Assembly: GCF_009914725.1 (NCBI RefSeq)
Contig: NZ_JAAAWJ010000016.1
Location: 1-41,252, forward strand
DNA length: 41,252 bases
Direction: 5' to 3'
Origin: Methanogenium sp. MK-MG
Lineage (GTDB): Archaea > Halobacteriota > Methanomicrobia > Methanomicrobiales > Methanomicrobiaceae
Shown here: positions 33,336 to 41,252 of the stretch, piece after piece
How the letters are laid out: each line of letters begins with the position of its first letter
Numbering within the stretch: position 1 is the first letter of the stretch
Translations under genes and position numbers: made by a program
Notes under the pieces: generated by a model
The model's input: the letters and a program-made list of their open reading frames with translations, nothing else
What the model was told of the DNA's origin: nothing
The model's database searches: none

Positions 33336-34640
33336 ATGGTAAAAGAGTATTTCTTTGAAGAAGCAGATCGGACGAATGCATTCATCACCCGTCTGGACCT
33401 GGCCATGTATGAGGAGACTGGCGGCCCGCTTGAGGGGAGAGGGATTGCTGTTAAAGACAATATCTCGACAGCAGGCATTCCCACCACCTGTGCATCCCGT
33501 ATCCTTGCCGGATATGTCCCGCCCTATGACGCACATGTAGTAACACGCCTCAGGGAAGCAGGCGCTGCTATCGTGGGCAAGACCAATATGGACGAATTCG
33601 GAATGGGGACAACCACTGAAAACAGTGCATACGGCCCCACCACAAACCCGCACGACGCATCACGAGTTCCCGGAGGGTCATCCGGTGGCAGTGCTGCCGC
33701 AGTCGGTGCCGGCATGGTTGACATGGCACTCGGCAGTGACACAGGCGGATCAATCCGCTGTCCTGCCGCATTCTGCGGCATTGTCGGCCTCAAACCGACC
33801 TACGGCCGTGTCTCACGCTACGGCCTCATTGCATTCTCCAACTCCCTGGAGCAGATAGGCCCTCTGGGCAAAACAGTTACCGACGTCAATACGCTGATGT
33901 CTGCCATTGCAGGCCCCGACCCCCGTGATACGACGGCCTATGATCGTCCCTATACCCACACCCCATCCGGAGATATTGCAGGCATGAAAATCGCTGTCCC
34001 TGACGAATTCTTCGGGGAAGGTGTGGACCCCGCCGTTGCAGAGAGTGTGCGCACCGCTATCGGAAGACTGGAAGACGCCGGTGCCGAGACGCTGACCTGC
34101 TCCATTCCCTCCATGGCATACGCCCTTGCCGCATACTATGTGACCTGTATGAGTGAAGCATCCTCAAACCTCTCCCGCTTTGACGGTGTGCGTTTTGGTC
34201 CCTCTGTTGAGACAAAACGGTCTTGGCACGATGAATTCCGTGACCACCGGGGCGCACTCTTTGGAAAAGAAGTGCAGAGCCGTATCATGCTGGGGACGTT
34301 TGCCCTTTCTGCCGGATACTACGGGAAATACTATGCAAAGGCACAGGTGGCCAGGGAGAATGTGCGCAGGGACTTCCTGAGAATATTCAAAGACGCTGAT
34401 ATCATTGCAGGCCCGACCATGCCACAGATCGCATTTAAACTCGGCGAGAAGAGTGATCCTCTCTCCATGTATCTTGCAGATATCCTGACCGTGCCAGCAA
34501 ACCTCGCAGGCGTGCCTGCCATATCGGTTCCCTGTGGAACCGTTGATAAGATGCCTGTCGGCCTGCAGTTGATCGGCCGTCACTTTGAGGATGAACGGGT
34601 TGTGGATGCTGCGTTTGCCTACGAGACGGGGGTGGCCTGA
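33336..34640 (+). CDS. gatA: Asp/Glu-tRNA amidotransferase subunit A
   Basis: The glutaminase/amidase subunit, 434 residues. The amidase-signature triad is complete: K40 (GIAVKDNIS), cis-Ser S115 in PGGSSGGSAAA, and nucleophile S139 in SDTGGSIRCPA. It releases ammonia from glutamine for GatB. The frame includes an earlier GTG at 33330 that overlaps the gatC stop, but GGTGA at 33324-33328 is spaced 7 nt from ATG 33336 and only 1 nt from the GTG. The stop TGA is directly followed by the gatB ATG. Confidence 0.95.
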   Translation: MVKEYFFEEADRTNAFITRLDLAMYEETGGPLEGRGIAVKDNISTAGIPTTCASRILAGYVPPYDAHVVTRLREAGAAIVGKTNMDEFGMGTTTENSAYGPTTNPHDASRVPGGSSGGSAAAVGAGMVDMALGSDTGGSIRCPAAFCGIVGLKPTYGRVSRYGLIAFSNSLEQIGPLGKTVTDVNTLMSAIAGPDPRDTTAYDRPYTHTPSGDIAGMKIAVPDEFFGEGVDPAVAESVRTAIGRLEDAGAETLTCSIPSMAYALAAYYVTCMSEASSNLSRFDGVRFGPSVETKRSWHDEFRDHRGALFGKEVQSRIMLGTFALSAGYYGKYYAKAQVARENVRRDFLRIFKDADIIAGPTMPQIAFKLGEKSDPLSMYLADILTVPANLAGVPAISVPCGTVDKMPVGLQLIGRHFEDERVVDAAFAYETGVA

Positions 34641-36077
34641 ATGACTGACAAAACCGTCATCATCGGTCTGGAGATCCACTGCCAGCTCAATACAAAGACA
34701 AAGCTTTTCTGTGGCTGTTCTACTGATTTCCAGGGAGATGAACCAAATACTCATGTATGCCCCATATGTCTGGGACTCCCGGGTGCGATGCCGCGCCTGA
34801 ACAAACAGGCAGTGCTCTATGCCCTGAAGGTCGCAAAGGCCCTGAACCTGACCGTACCGGAAGTCTCAGAGTTTTCACGTAAGAATTACTTCTACCCCGA
34901 CCTGCCAAAGGGCTACCAGATATCCCAGTATGACAAGCCAATCGCAGAGAAGGGCATCATGGAAGTTGATGACGACGAGGGACATCCCAAAAATATCCGC
35001 ATCACCAGAATTCATCTGGAAGAAGATCCCGGGCGTCTGGTCCACAAGACCTCACGGGACCGGGCAGGCTACTCCCTTGTTGACTATAACCGGAGTTCCA
35101 TACCCCTGATTGAGATTGTTACAGAACCTGACCTCCGGTCCCCGAAGGAGGCACGCCGCTTCCTGAACAAACTCCGCTCGACACTGGAATACCTTGAGGT
35201 CTTTGACGGGGAGCGTGAAGGGTCCATCCGTGTGGACGCAAATATCTCCATAAAAGGCCATAACCGTGTGGAGTGCAAGAACATCTCCTCATACAAGGGA
35301 GTGGAGAAGGCACTCAACTTTGAGATCACCCGCCAGCGCAACCTCATCAGGAAGGGTCAGAAGATTGTGCAGGAGACGCGCCATTTTCAGGAAGGGCGGG
35401 GCATCACCACCTCCTCACGCAGCAAAGAGGACGAAAACGACTACCGGTATTTCCCTGAGCCGGATCTCCGCCCCCTGAGAGTTTCGGGGTGGGTGGATGA
35501 CATTGTGCTACCCGAACTTCCGGATGCACGCCGTGAGCGGTTTATGACACAGTATGGCATATCAGAAAATCATGCCCGTACCATTACCGGCGACCTGAAG
35601 GTTGCAAATTTCTACGAATCAGTTGCGGAGGCCGACCCGGCCATTGCAGCCACATGGGTGGCAGACATTCTCCTTGGTGAACTAAACTACCGCTCCATGC
35701 GCATCAATGACGTGCCCACAATGAACATCGCAGATCTCATTGCCCTCATCCGTGATGACACCATCACCGACAAATCCGGTGTCGAAGTGCTCAGAACGAT
35801 GCTTGACCATTGTATGGGAGAGGATGTGGAAACCTGCGAGATGCCTGCTGACATTGTGACCCGTCTGGGCCTTACCAAGGCTGCGGGGGATGATTTCACT
35901 GCGGTGATAGGTGAGGTGATTGCCGCAAACCCGGATGCCGTTGCTGATTACCGGGCCGGGAAGAACGGAGCAATAAACTTCCTGGTGGGGCAGGTCATGA
36001 AAGCGACACGCGGACGGGCCGACCCCAAAGAACTCAACATTGCGATGGCTGCCGCTCTGAAAGAAGCAGAGGAGTGA
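34641..36077 (+). CDS. gatB: Asp/Glu-tRNA amidotransferase subunit B
   Basis: The tRNA-binding, phosphorylating subunit, 478 residues. The N-terminal VIIGLEIHCQLNTKTKLF is the family signature, and the zinc cysteines are C24, C26, C40 and C43 (FCGCS...VCPICLG). The catalytic cradle continues with KNYFYPDLPKGYQISQ, and the C-terminal tail is a YqeY-like helical domain (about 330-478) ending AMAAALKEAEE. It starts on the base after the gatA stop and ends 6 nt before topA. Presence of the full GatCAB set suggests tRNA-dependent asparagine formation. Confidence 0.95.
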   Translation: MTDKTVIIGLEIHCQLNTKTKLFCGCSTDFQGDEPNTHVCPICLGLPGAMPRLNKQAVLYALKVAKALNLTVPEVSEFSRKNYFYPDLPKGYQISQYDKPIAEKGIMEVDDDEGHPKNIRITRIHLEEDPGRLVHKTSRDRAGYSLVDYNRSSIPLIEIVTEPDLRSPKEARRFLNKLRSTLEYLEVFDGEREGSIRVDANISIKGHNRVECKNISSYKGVEKALNFEITRQRNLIRKGQKIVQETRHFQEGRGITTSSRSKEDENDYRYFPEPDLRPLRVSGWVDDIVLPELPDARRERFMTQYGISENHARTITGDLKVANFYESVAEADPAIAATWVADILLGELNYRSMRINDVPTMNIADLIALIRDDTITDKSGVEVLRTMLDHCMGEDVETCEMPADIVTRLGLTKAAGDDFTAVIGEVIAANPDAVADYRAGKNGAINFLVGQVMKATRGRADPKELNIAMAAALKEAEE

Positions 36078-36083
36078 GCACGG

Positions 36084-38900
36084 ATGCACCTTATCATTGC
36101 AGAGAAGAATATTGCAGCCCGGCGTATTGCAGATATCCTTGCCGGTTCAATGTCCTCCAATAAAAAAGGGGCAAAGGTCCGCACGGGAAAGGAGAATGGT
36201 GTCAGCACCTACCGGTTTGATGATGTCGTCACCCTGGGGCTGCGGGGTCATGTGGTAGAGATTGATTTTGAACCGGGATACAGCAACTGGCGTTCAGAGG
36301 TAAATACACCACGGACACTCATTGACGCGGCGATCATCAAAAAACCGACCGAGAAGAATATTGTCTCCCTGATTAAAAAGCTCTCCAAAAAGGCGACTCT
36401 TGTCACCATTGCCACTGATTTTGACCGTGAAGGAGAACTCATCGGCAAGGAGGCCTTTGAGATCGTGCGTTCAGCAAATACAGACGTGCCGGTCCAGCGG
36501 GCACGGTTCTCTGCAATCACTCCACAGGAAATAACCACTGCCTTTGCAGACCCCGCTGAGATTGATTTTGATCTCGCAGCAGCAGGTGAGGCACGTCAGA
36601 TAATTGACCTCTTATGGGGTGCATCCCTCACACGGTTCATATCAATTGCTGCAAAACGCGGCGGGAAGAGCATTCTTTCCGTCGGCAGGGTGCAGAGCCC
36701 GACACTGGCAATGATTGTCAACCGGGAGAAAGAGATTGAGGCGTTTGTACCGGAACCCTACTGGATGCTCTCGGTGGATACGGAGAAAGACGGAACAGCG
36801 GTCACTGCACGCCATACCACCGACAGGTTCCTGGACAAAAGTGAGGCCGTGAAGGCAGAACAGAACACCTCTGCACCACTCGTTGTCACCAGCGTCAAAG
36901 AAGGGACACGGGTCGACCGGGCACCGGCACCCTTTGATACCACATCGTTCATTGTCGCAGCAGGCCGCCTGCGTTTCTCTGCGGCAAACGCGATGCGTAT
37001 CGCAGAAGATCTCTATATGAACGGCTACGTCTCCTATCCCCGTACGGACAATACGGTATACCCGAAATCACTGGATCTCGAGGATATTTTACAGGAACTG
37101 AGGAAGACCAGTCTCTCCCGTGCGGTGGAATGGACACAGGCACACCGCAGGAAGGCACCGACCCGTGGTAAAAAATCAAGCACTGACCATCCACCGATTC
37201 ATCCGGCAGGTGCCGCGAAAAGAGAAGCCCTCACGGATGACCAGTGGAAAATCTATGAACTCATTGTCAGGCGGTTTCTTGCGACACTCTCACCGGACGC
37301 ACACTGGGCGACGCTGAAATACCTCTTTGACGCAGGGGCCGAGACCTATACTGCCACAGGCTCACGCCTTGCAGAGGCAGGCTACCGGGAAGTCTATACC
37401 TATAGTGAGGCAAAAGAGACCATCCTTCCGGAGATGCAGGCGGAGGACCGCCTTCCGGTTCTTGCCGTCAACAATGAAGAGAAGTATACCACACCGCCCC
37501 CGCGGTATTCCCAGTCAAAACTGATTCAGCGGATGGAAGAGCTGGGTCTTGGCACAAAGTCCACCCGGCACGAAGTGATCGGCAAACTGATCTCGCGCCG
37601 GTATGTGGAGGGCACCCCGGTCCGTCCCACCCTCGTCGGGATGGGTGTGGTGGAGGCAATGGAGAACCATGATGTGCCCATCACGAACCCGGAGATGACA
37701 AGCACCATTGAACAGCACATGGAGGAGATCAAGGAGGCAAAACTCACCCGTGATGAGGTTGTTTCCGAATCACAGGCAATGCTGCGCCGTGTCTTTGATG
37801 CTCTCGAGGCAAACGAGGACCAGATCGGCCGTGAGATCATGGACCGTAACGATGAGGAGAGAATCATCGGAAAGTGTCCGGTCTGCGGCCATGACCTGAT
37901 GATACGCCAGACCAGAGGAATGTCACAGTTCATCGGATGCACGGGATATCCCAACTGTACATTTAATATTGGCCTTCCCAGTGCAGCATGGGGCACAGCC
38001 ATTCGTGAAGATAAGACCTGTGAAACACACGGTCTGAATTTCGTTCGTCTTATCCGAAAAGGAGCACGCCCATGGGAGATCGGTTGTCCTCTCTGCAACC
38101 ACATCAACTCCAACAGTGAGGCATTCAGGATGATGCCCTCTGCAGACGAGGAGATGGTTGCACGCCTGCATGCTGCCCATATCTACAGCGTGTATGAAGT
38201 GGCAAACATCGAACCGGAACGGCTGATAACAGCACTCACTACAGACGCGGCAACCGTGATCACTCTCCGGGAAGAAGCCAAAGATGTCCTCGAAATCCTC
38301 AGAATACGCTCCGAACTGAAGAAGTTTGTCCGCAAACATGTGGTGCCCCGCCGGGGCCGTTCACCCGCCAAAGTGGCTGCAGCCCTTGTGGAGGCAGGCG
38401 TCAGTGACCTGGGAAGTCTGGCTGCGATGACACCTGAAGCACTCACGCAGATGCACCTCTCCGCGGCTGAGGCAGAGACCCTGCTTAATGAGACACGGGC
38501 GGTCTACAACCGCGCCAAACTCCGTGAATACGGGGTGCCTGCAGTGAGCCTGAAGAAATATTTTGAGGCAGGCATCATGACACCGGCAGACTTCTGTGCA
38601 CTTCACCCGGCATATCTCAGCATCGTCACCGGCATTAAACCGGAGACTGTCTGGAAACATGCCACATCGGTCTGCATCGGGATGGGCGTTGCACCACCTG
38701 AGAAGGTGACAGCAAAGATGGTCGAGACAGGACGCAACGACCTTCTGCAGGTCTCCGGTCTGGGTGAGGCGATGCTTGAACGACTCTACCGGGCAGGGAT
38801 TATTGACACGGCAGGGCTGAAGGCCGCAGATGCCGGACACCTCGCACAGGTGACCGGAGTAACGTTAGAGAAGATTCGTGCATTTCAGGATGCATGCTGA
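36084..38900 (+). CDS. topA: DNA topoisomerase I (type IA) with long HhH-like C-terminal tail
   Basis: A 938-residue type IA topoisomerase that relaxes negative supercoils. The Toprim domain comprises residues 1-150 (HLIIAEKNIAARRIADIL and TIATDFDREGELIG), and the catalytic tyrosine is Y318 in GYVSYPRTDN. Zinc-finger-like CPVC...CTGYPNC lies near 597-625 and a second CETHGL...CPLC near 645-671. Beyond about residue 690 there is a 240-residue tail of short helical repeats with GVSDLGSLAAMTPEAL, VSGLGEAMLERLYRAGI and VTGVTLEKI, resembling helix-hairpin-helix DNA-binding units. This makes it longer than typical archaeal TopA. The start at 36084 has AGAGGAGTGA upstream. Same strand and spacing as gatCAB. 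Confidence 0.93.
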   Translation: MHLIIAEKNIAARRIADILAGSMSSNKKGAKVRTGKENGVSTYRFDDVVTLGLRGHVVEIDFEPGYSNWRSEVNTPRTLIDAAIIKKPTEKNIVSLIKKLSKKATLVTIATDFDREGELIGKEAFEIVRSANTDVPVQRARFSAITPQEITTAFADPAEIDFDLAAAGEARQIIDLLWGASLTRFISIAAKRGGKSILSVGRVQSPTLAMIVNREKEIEAFVPEPYWMLSVDTEKDGTAVTARHTTDRFLDKSEAVKAEQNTSAPLVVTSVKEGTRVDRAPAPFDTTSFIVAAGRLRFSAANAMRIAEDLYMNGYVSYPRTDNTVYPKSLDLEDILQELRKTSLSRAVEWTQAHRRKAPTRGKKSSTDHPPIHPAGAAKREALTDDQWKIYELIVRRFLATLSPDAHWATLKYLFDAGAETYTATGSRLAEAGYREVYTYSEAKETILPEMQAEDRLPVLAVNNEEKYTTPPPRYSQSKLIQRMEELGLGTKSTRHEVIGKLISRRYVEGTPVRPTLVGMGVVEAMENHDVPITNPEMTSTIEQHMEEIKEAKLTRDEVVSESQAMLRRVFDALEANEDQIGREIMDRNDEERIIGKCPVCGHDLMIRQTRGMSQFIGCTGYPNCTFNIGLPSAAWGTAIREDKTCETHGLNFVRLIRKGARPWEIGCPLCNHINSNSEAFRMMPSADEEMVARLHAAHIYSVYEVANIEPERLITALTTDAATVITLREEAKDVLEILRIRSELKKFVRKHVVPRRGRSPAKVAAALVEAGVSDLGSLAAMTPEALTQMHLSAAEAETLLNETRAVYNRAKLREYGVPAVSLKKYFEAGIMTPADFCALHPAYLSIVTGIKPETVWKHATSVCIGMGVAPPEKVTAKMVETGRNDLLQVSGLGEAMLERLYRAGIIDTAGLKAADAGHLAQVTGVTLEKIRAFQDAC

Positions 38901-38918
38901 TAAAACAGATATATAGCA

Positions 38919-39605
38919 ATGGATGACAGCTGGAAAAACTGGGTTCATATCACAAAACTGGACCCGGACAAAGTAATCGGCAACGATGCAGTCGCAGATA
39001 TTGCGACAAGCGGAACAGACGCCCTGATGCTCTCAGGGACACTGAATGTAACCCAGGAGAATCTGCGGGAGTTGATCACGCAGGTAAAGGAGTATGACCT
39101 GCCCATCGTTGTTGAACCCGCAGGGCCTGAAGCAGTGGTTCTGGATGAAGTGGATGGCCTCTTTGTGCCCAGCGTCCTCAACACCCCCGACATGCGCTGG
39201 ATGGTCGGAACGCACCAGAGGTGGGCAAAACATAACCGCATCGACTGGACAACAGTGGTTCCTGAGGCCTATATCGTCCTGAATCCTGCATCATCTGTGG
39301 CCAAAGTGACGGGTGCTGTCTGCGACATATCTGCAGCAGATGTTGCGGCCTATGCCGAGGTGGCAGACCAGTACTTCTCGTTCCCTGTGGTATATATCGA
39401 ATATTCAGGTACATATGGCGACCCCGCCGTAGTGGCAGCGGCAGCAGAAGCTGTCTCTGACGCCCGTCTCTTCTATGGCGGTGGCATCAATAATGCAGAG
39501 AAGGCTGCTGAAATGGGCAGGTATGCCGACACCATTGTCGTCGGCAATGCCGTCTATGACGACGGTGTCTCTGCACTCAAAGAGACCGTGAAGGCAGTCC
39601 ACTGA
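38919..39605 (+). CDS. Geranylgeranylglyceryl phosphate synthase
   Basis: Makes the first ether bond of archaeal lipids by joining sn-glycerol-1-phosphate to geranylgeranyl diphosphate. The 228-residue TIM barrel starts [15 protein letters not shown] (5-19) and carries [10 protein letters not shown], the [11 protein letters not shown] loop with the substrate-binding residues, and the phosphate loops FYGGGINN and ADTIVVGNA. Matches the GGGPS/PcrB family (group I). It follows topA by 18 nt. Confidence 0.93.
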   Translation: MDDSWKNWVHITKLDPDKVIGNDAVADIATSGTDALMLSGTLNVTQENLRELITQVKEYDLPIVVEPAGPEAVVLDEVDGLFVPSVLNTPDMRWMVGTHQRWAKHNRIDWTTVVPEAYIVLNPASSVAKVTGAVCDISAADVAAYAEVADQYFSFPVVYIEYSGTYGDPAVVAAAAEAVSDARLFYGGGINNAEKAAEMGRYADTIVVGNAVYDDGVSALKETVKAVH

Positions 39606-39626
39606 GAGAAAGAGGAGATACACCAC

Positions 39627-40385
39627 ATGCCAGAGGTCGAAATTGTCCTTGTTGAACCCCTGTATGAAGGGAATATCGGATTTGCAGCACGGGTAATGAA
39701 GAACTTCGGGTTTACCCGGCTTGTACTCATCAACCCGCCCGATGTGGGAATTGAGGCATTATCCCGTGCATCCCATGCAAAGGATGTGCTGGAATCAGCT
39801 GTCATTGCAGAATCACTGGACGATGTGATTGCGGAGTCGAATATGCTTGTTGCAACAACCGGGGAACTCTCAAAGACGATATCCCATGCAATGCGCATGC
39901 CCTATTATGCCCCCGGTGAACTGCGGGATATTGTCGCTCCTGTTGACGGCAGAATCTCCATTCTCTTTGGCAGGGAGAACTGGGGACTCTCCAATGAAGA
40001 GGTACGGCAGTGCGATGTCATATGCACCATCCCGACATCACCGGAGTATCCGATAGTAAATATATCTCATGCGGTCGGTATCATCTGCTATGAGCTTGCA
40101 CACCTCCCGCGTGGGGATTACATCACCGCTTCACGGCGCGAGATGGATGCCCTCTACGACCATATTGACGAGTTTCTGGATCTCGTCGATCACCATGAAT
40201 ACAAGCGGGCAAATACCCTGACCATGATGCGGCGGATCTTCGGGCGCAGCCTTCTTACCGGGCGGGAAGTGTCAACCTTCCACGGGCTCATACGGCGTGC
40301 CGAGTGGCACATCAATGTGGGGAAAAGCGGCGAAAGTGATGATTCAGCCACTGGCGGGAGTGAGGCGGGTCCCGGCCGGCCATGA
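39627..40385 (+). CDS. TrmJ-like tRNA 2'-O-methyltransferase (SPOUT)
   Basis: A 252-residue SpoU/TrmJ-type RNA methyltransferase. The conserved knot motifs are NIGFAARVMKNFGF (16-29, motif 1), FGRENWGLSNEE (114-125, motif 2) and PIVNISHAVGIICYEL (142-157, motif 3). TrmJ proteins methylate C32/U32 of tRNA. A low-complexity Ser/Gly/Glu tail (about 231-252) is an extra. It follows GGGP synthase by 21 nt and is probably the last gene of the long gatCAB-topA unit, because dcd has its own promoter. Confidence 0.88.
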   Translation: MPEVEIVLVEPLYEGNIGFAARVMKNFGFTRLVLINPPDVGIEALSRASHAKDVLESAVIAESLDDVIAESNMLVATTGELSKTISHAMRMPYYAPGELRDIVAPVDGRISILFGRENWGLSNEEVRQCDVICTIPTSPEYPIVNISHAVGIICYELAHLPRGDYITASRREMDALYDHIDEFLDLVDHHEYKRANTLTMMRRIFGRSLLTGREVSTFHGLIRRAEWHINVGKSGESDDSATGGSEAGPGRP

Positions 40386-40417
40386 CGCAGGGAGCATTTC
40401 GGCAAGATAAATAACAG

Positions 40418-40427
40418 CTATAATATC
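40418..40427 (+). promoter_or_regulatory. TATA box for dcd
   Basis: ctataatatc is centred about 32 nt before the dcd ATG (40454). It predicts a TSS near 40447 and a very short leader. Confidence 0.5.
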
Positions 40428-40453
40428 TTACAACCCATTTTCTATCAGGTATT

Positions 40454-41005
40454 ATGATTCTCGTTGACTGGCAGATACAGGACCGCATTGAGCGGGGGTT
40501 TATAAAAATCGACCCGTTCGATCCGAAGTTTATTCAGCCCAATTCGATTGACATCCGGCTGGGTGACCATTTTGTGTGGTATGAAGAGTCCGATGACGTT
40601 ATCGACCCCTACGAACAGGATTCAGTTGTGTCCCACGTTAACGAGAAGCATGCAGAGTATATTGATATTCCGCCCGGCATGTTCCTTTTGGCAGAGACTC
40701 ATGAGTGCATCACACTGCCGGACAACATCGTTGCGACCATCGAAGGAAAATCAAGCATTGCGCGTCTGGGCATTGCCCTGCACCAGACTGGGGGATGGAT
40801 TGATGCAGGATTCTGTGGGACAATTACCCTTGAGATATCAAATGCAAACCGTCGCCCGGTCCGCCTCTATGCAGGAATGCCAATCGGTCAGCTTGTCTTT
40901 TATACAACAGAACGTGCAGAGAATCCATACGGTTCAAAGGGGGATGCAAAATATCTCAACCAGCGTCAGGCAACCCTTTCACGCTACCATAAAAATGTCA
41001 GGTGA
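40454..41005 (+). CDS. dcd: dCTP deaminase
   Basis: A 183-residue trimeric dCTP deaminase/dUTPase-family enzyme that makes dUTP (or, in bifunctional archaeal forms, dUMP) from dCTP for thymidylate synthesis. The conserved GKSSIARLG is at 98-106, and [15 protein letters not shown] (113-127) ends in E127, the position of the catalytic glutamate in the family. The length is slightly below the bifunctional Methanocaldococcus type, so I cannot decide between mono- and bifunctional. ATG 40454 is likely leaderless. Confidence 0.93.
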   Translation: MILVDWQIQDRIERGFIKIDPFDPKFIQPNSIDIRLGDHFVWYEESDDVIDPYEQDSVVSHVNEKHAEYIDIPPGMFLLAETHECITLPDNIVATIEGKSSIARLGIALHQTGGWIDAGFCGTITLEISNANRRPVRLYAGMPIGQLVFYTTERAENPYGSKGDAKYLNQRQATLSRYHKNVR

Positions 41006-41063
41006 ACCGGTCTGTACCGGGAATCCATACCCTAATTATGGAACAGATCAAAACGATATTTGC

Positions 41064-41073
41064 GATATATATA
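41064..41073 (+). promoter_or_regulatory. TATA-like element and Shine-Dalgarno of thrS
   Basis: gatatatata at 41064-41073 is only about 22 nt before the thrS ATG. GAGGAG at 41076-41081 is spaced 8 nt from the ATG. A leader long enough to carry this Shine-Dalgarno would need an upstream start, perhaps from acgatattt near 41053-41061. Confidence 0.4.
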
Positions 41074-41089
41074 CCGAGGAGTATCCACC

Positions 41090-41252
41090 ATGCGAATTTT
41101 GCTGATTCATTCCGACCAGATAACATATGAGGCCAAGAAGAAAACACCGGTAGCAGAAGAGAACATTGTGCCGGCCGATGGACTTGAAGAGGCACTGACA
41201 GCATTCTGTGCTGTGGAAGCGCCGGACGAAGAAAATATCACGGGTGTGGCGG
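41090..41252 (+). CDS. thrS: Archaeal threonyl-tRNA synthetase, N-terminus only
   Basis: The first 54 codons of a gene cut by the window edge. The start [18 protein letters not shown] matches the N-terminal editing domain of archaeal ThrRS, which is related to D-aminoacyl-tRNA deacylase and removes mischarged serine. GAGGAG lies 8 nt upstream of ATG 41090. The catalytic core is outside the window. Confidence 0.8.
   Translation, partial: MRILLIHSDQITYEAKKKTPVAEENIVPADGLEEALTAFCAVEAPDEENITGVA

Noticed and set aside
34164-34754. Minus-strand 196-codon frame across gatA and gatB
   Set aside because: Shadow of the amidotransferase genes. It crosses the gatA-gatB junction and has no plausible start context.

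Overview
The window is a 41 kb piece of a methanogenic archaeon's chromosome, gene-dense, with short intergenic gaps, many overlapping stop/start pairs and frequent TATA boxes about 25-30 nt upstream of start codons (leaderless or short-leader mRNAs). The combination of atwA with methanogenesis marker proteins 3, 5, 6, 7, 15 and 17, a form III RuBisCO with ribose-1,5-bisphosphate isomerase, a two-domain CDC48/VAT ATPase, RadB, family B DNA polymerase, GatCAB and geranylgeranylglyceryl phosphate synthase points to the Euryarchaeota, most likely order Methanomicrobiales. The genus cannot be fixed from the sequence alone.

Layout. 1-4.7 kb (minus strand): the 5' part of a KaiC/RecA-like ATPase with a degenerate Walker A, an acyl-CoA synthetase, and a CDC48/VAT unfoldase with unusual insertions. 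4.7-6.6 kb (plus): larC-like and radB, divergent from cdc48 across a symmetrical palindromic promoter. 6.6-9.7 kb (minus): dapF, then the RuBisCO/R15P isomerase pair of the archaeal AMP-salvage pathway. 9.8-17.5 kb (plus): a P-type-ATPase-like HAD protein, then atwA-mmp3-mmp6-mmp5-mmp15-mmp17-mmp7, a tight cluster concerned with assembly and ATP-dependent reductive activation of methyl-coenzyme M reductase. 17.6-20 kb: a carboxymuconolactone-decarboxylase-like protein, a surface protein, and two tandem flavodoxin-like proteins. 20-20.5 kb: an unexplained 516 bp interval with a promoter, an orphan Shine-Dalgarno and a strong hairpin. 20.5-23.7 kb (minus): polB and malate dehydrogenase. 23.8-25.8 kb (plus): pyrD-pyrK and a 2TM protein. 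25.8-30.1 kb (minus): rlmH, mobA, panE, and an XPD/Rad3-like Fe-S helicase. 30.2-31.9 kb (plus): a PspC-domain protein and purB. 31.9-40.4 kb (plus): a structured leader, then an asparagine-synthase-like PP-loop protein, gatC-gatA-gatB, topA, GGGP synthase and a TrmJ-like methyltransferase, probably one long transcription unit. The window ends with dcd and the first 54 codons of archaeal thrS.

Most genes are housekeeping. The places most worth a second look are the HAD/atwA/mmp block, the nested stem-loop leader upstream of the asnB-like/gatCAB unit, that AsnB-like protein lacking a glutaminase cysteine, the palindromic twin promoter between cdc48 and larC, the insertions in CDC48, the HhH-rich tail of topoisomerase I, and the gene-poor interval at 20 kb. 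No CRISPR array, insertion sequence, tRNA or rRNA gene was seen.
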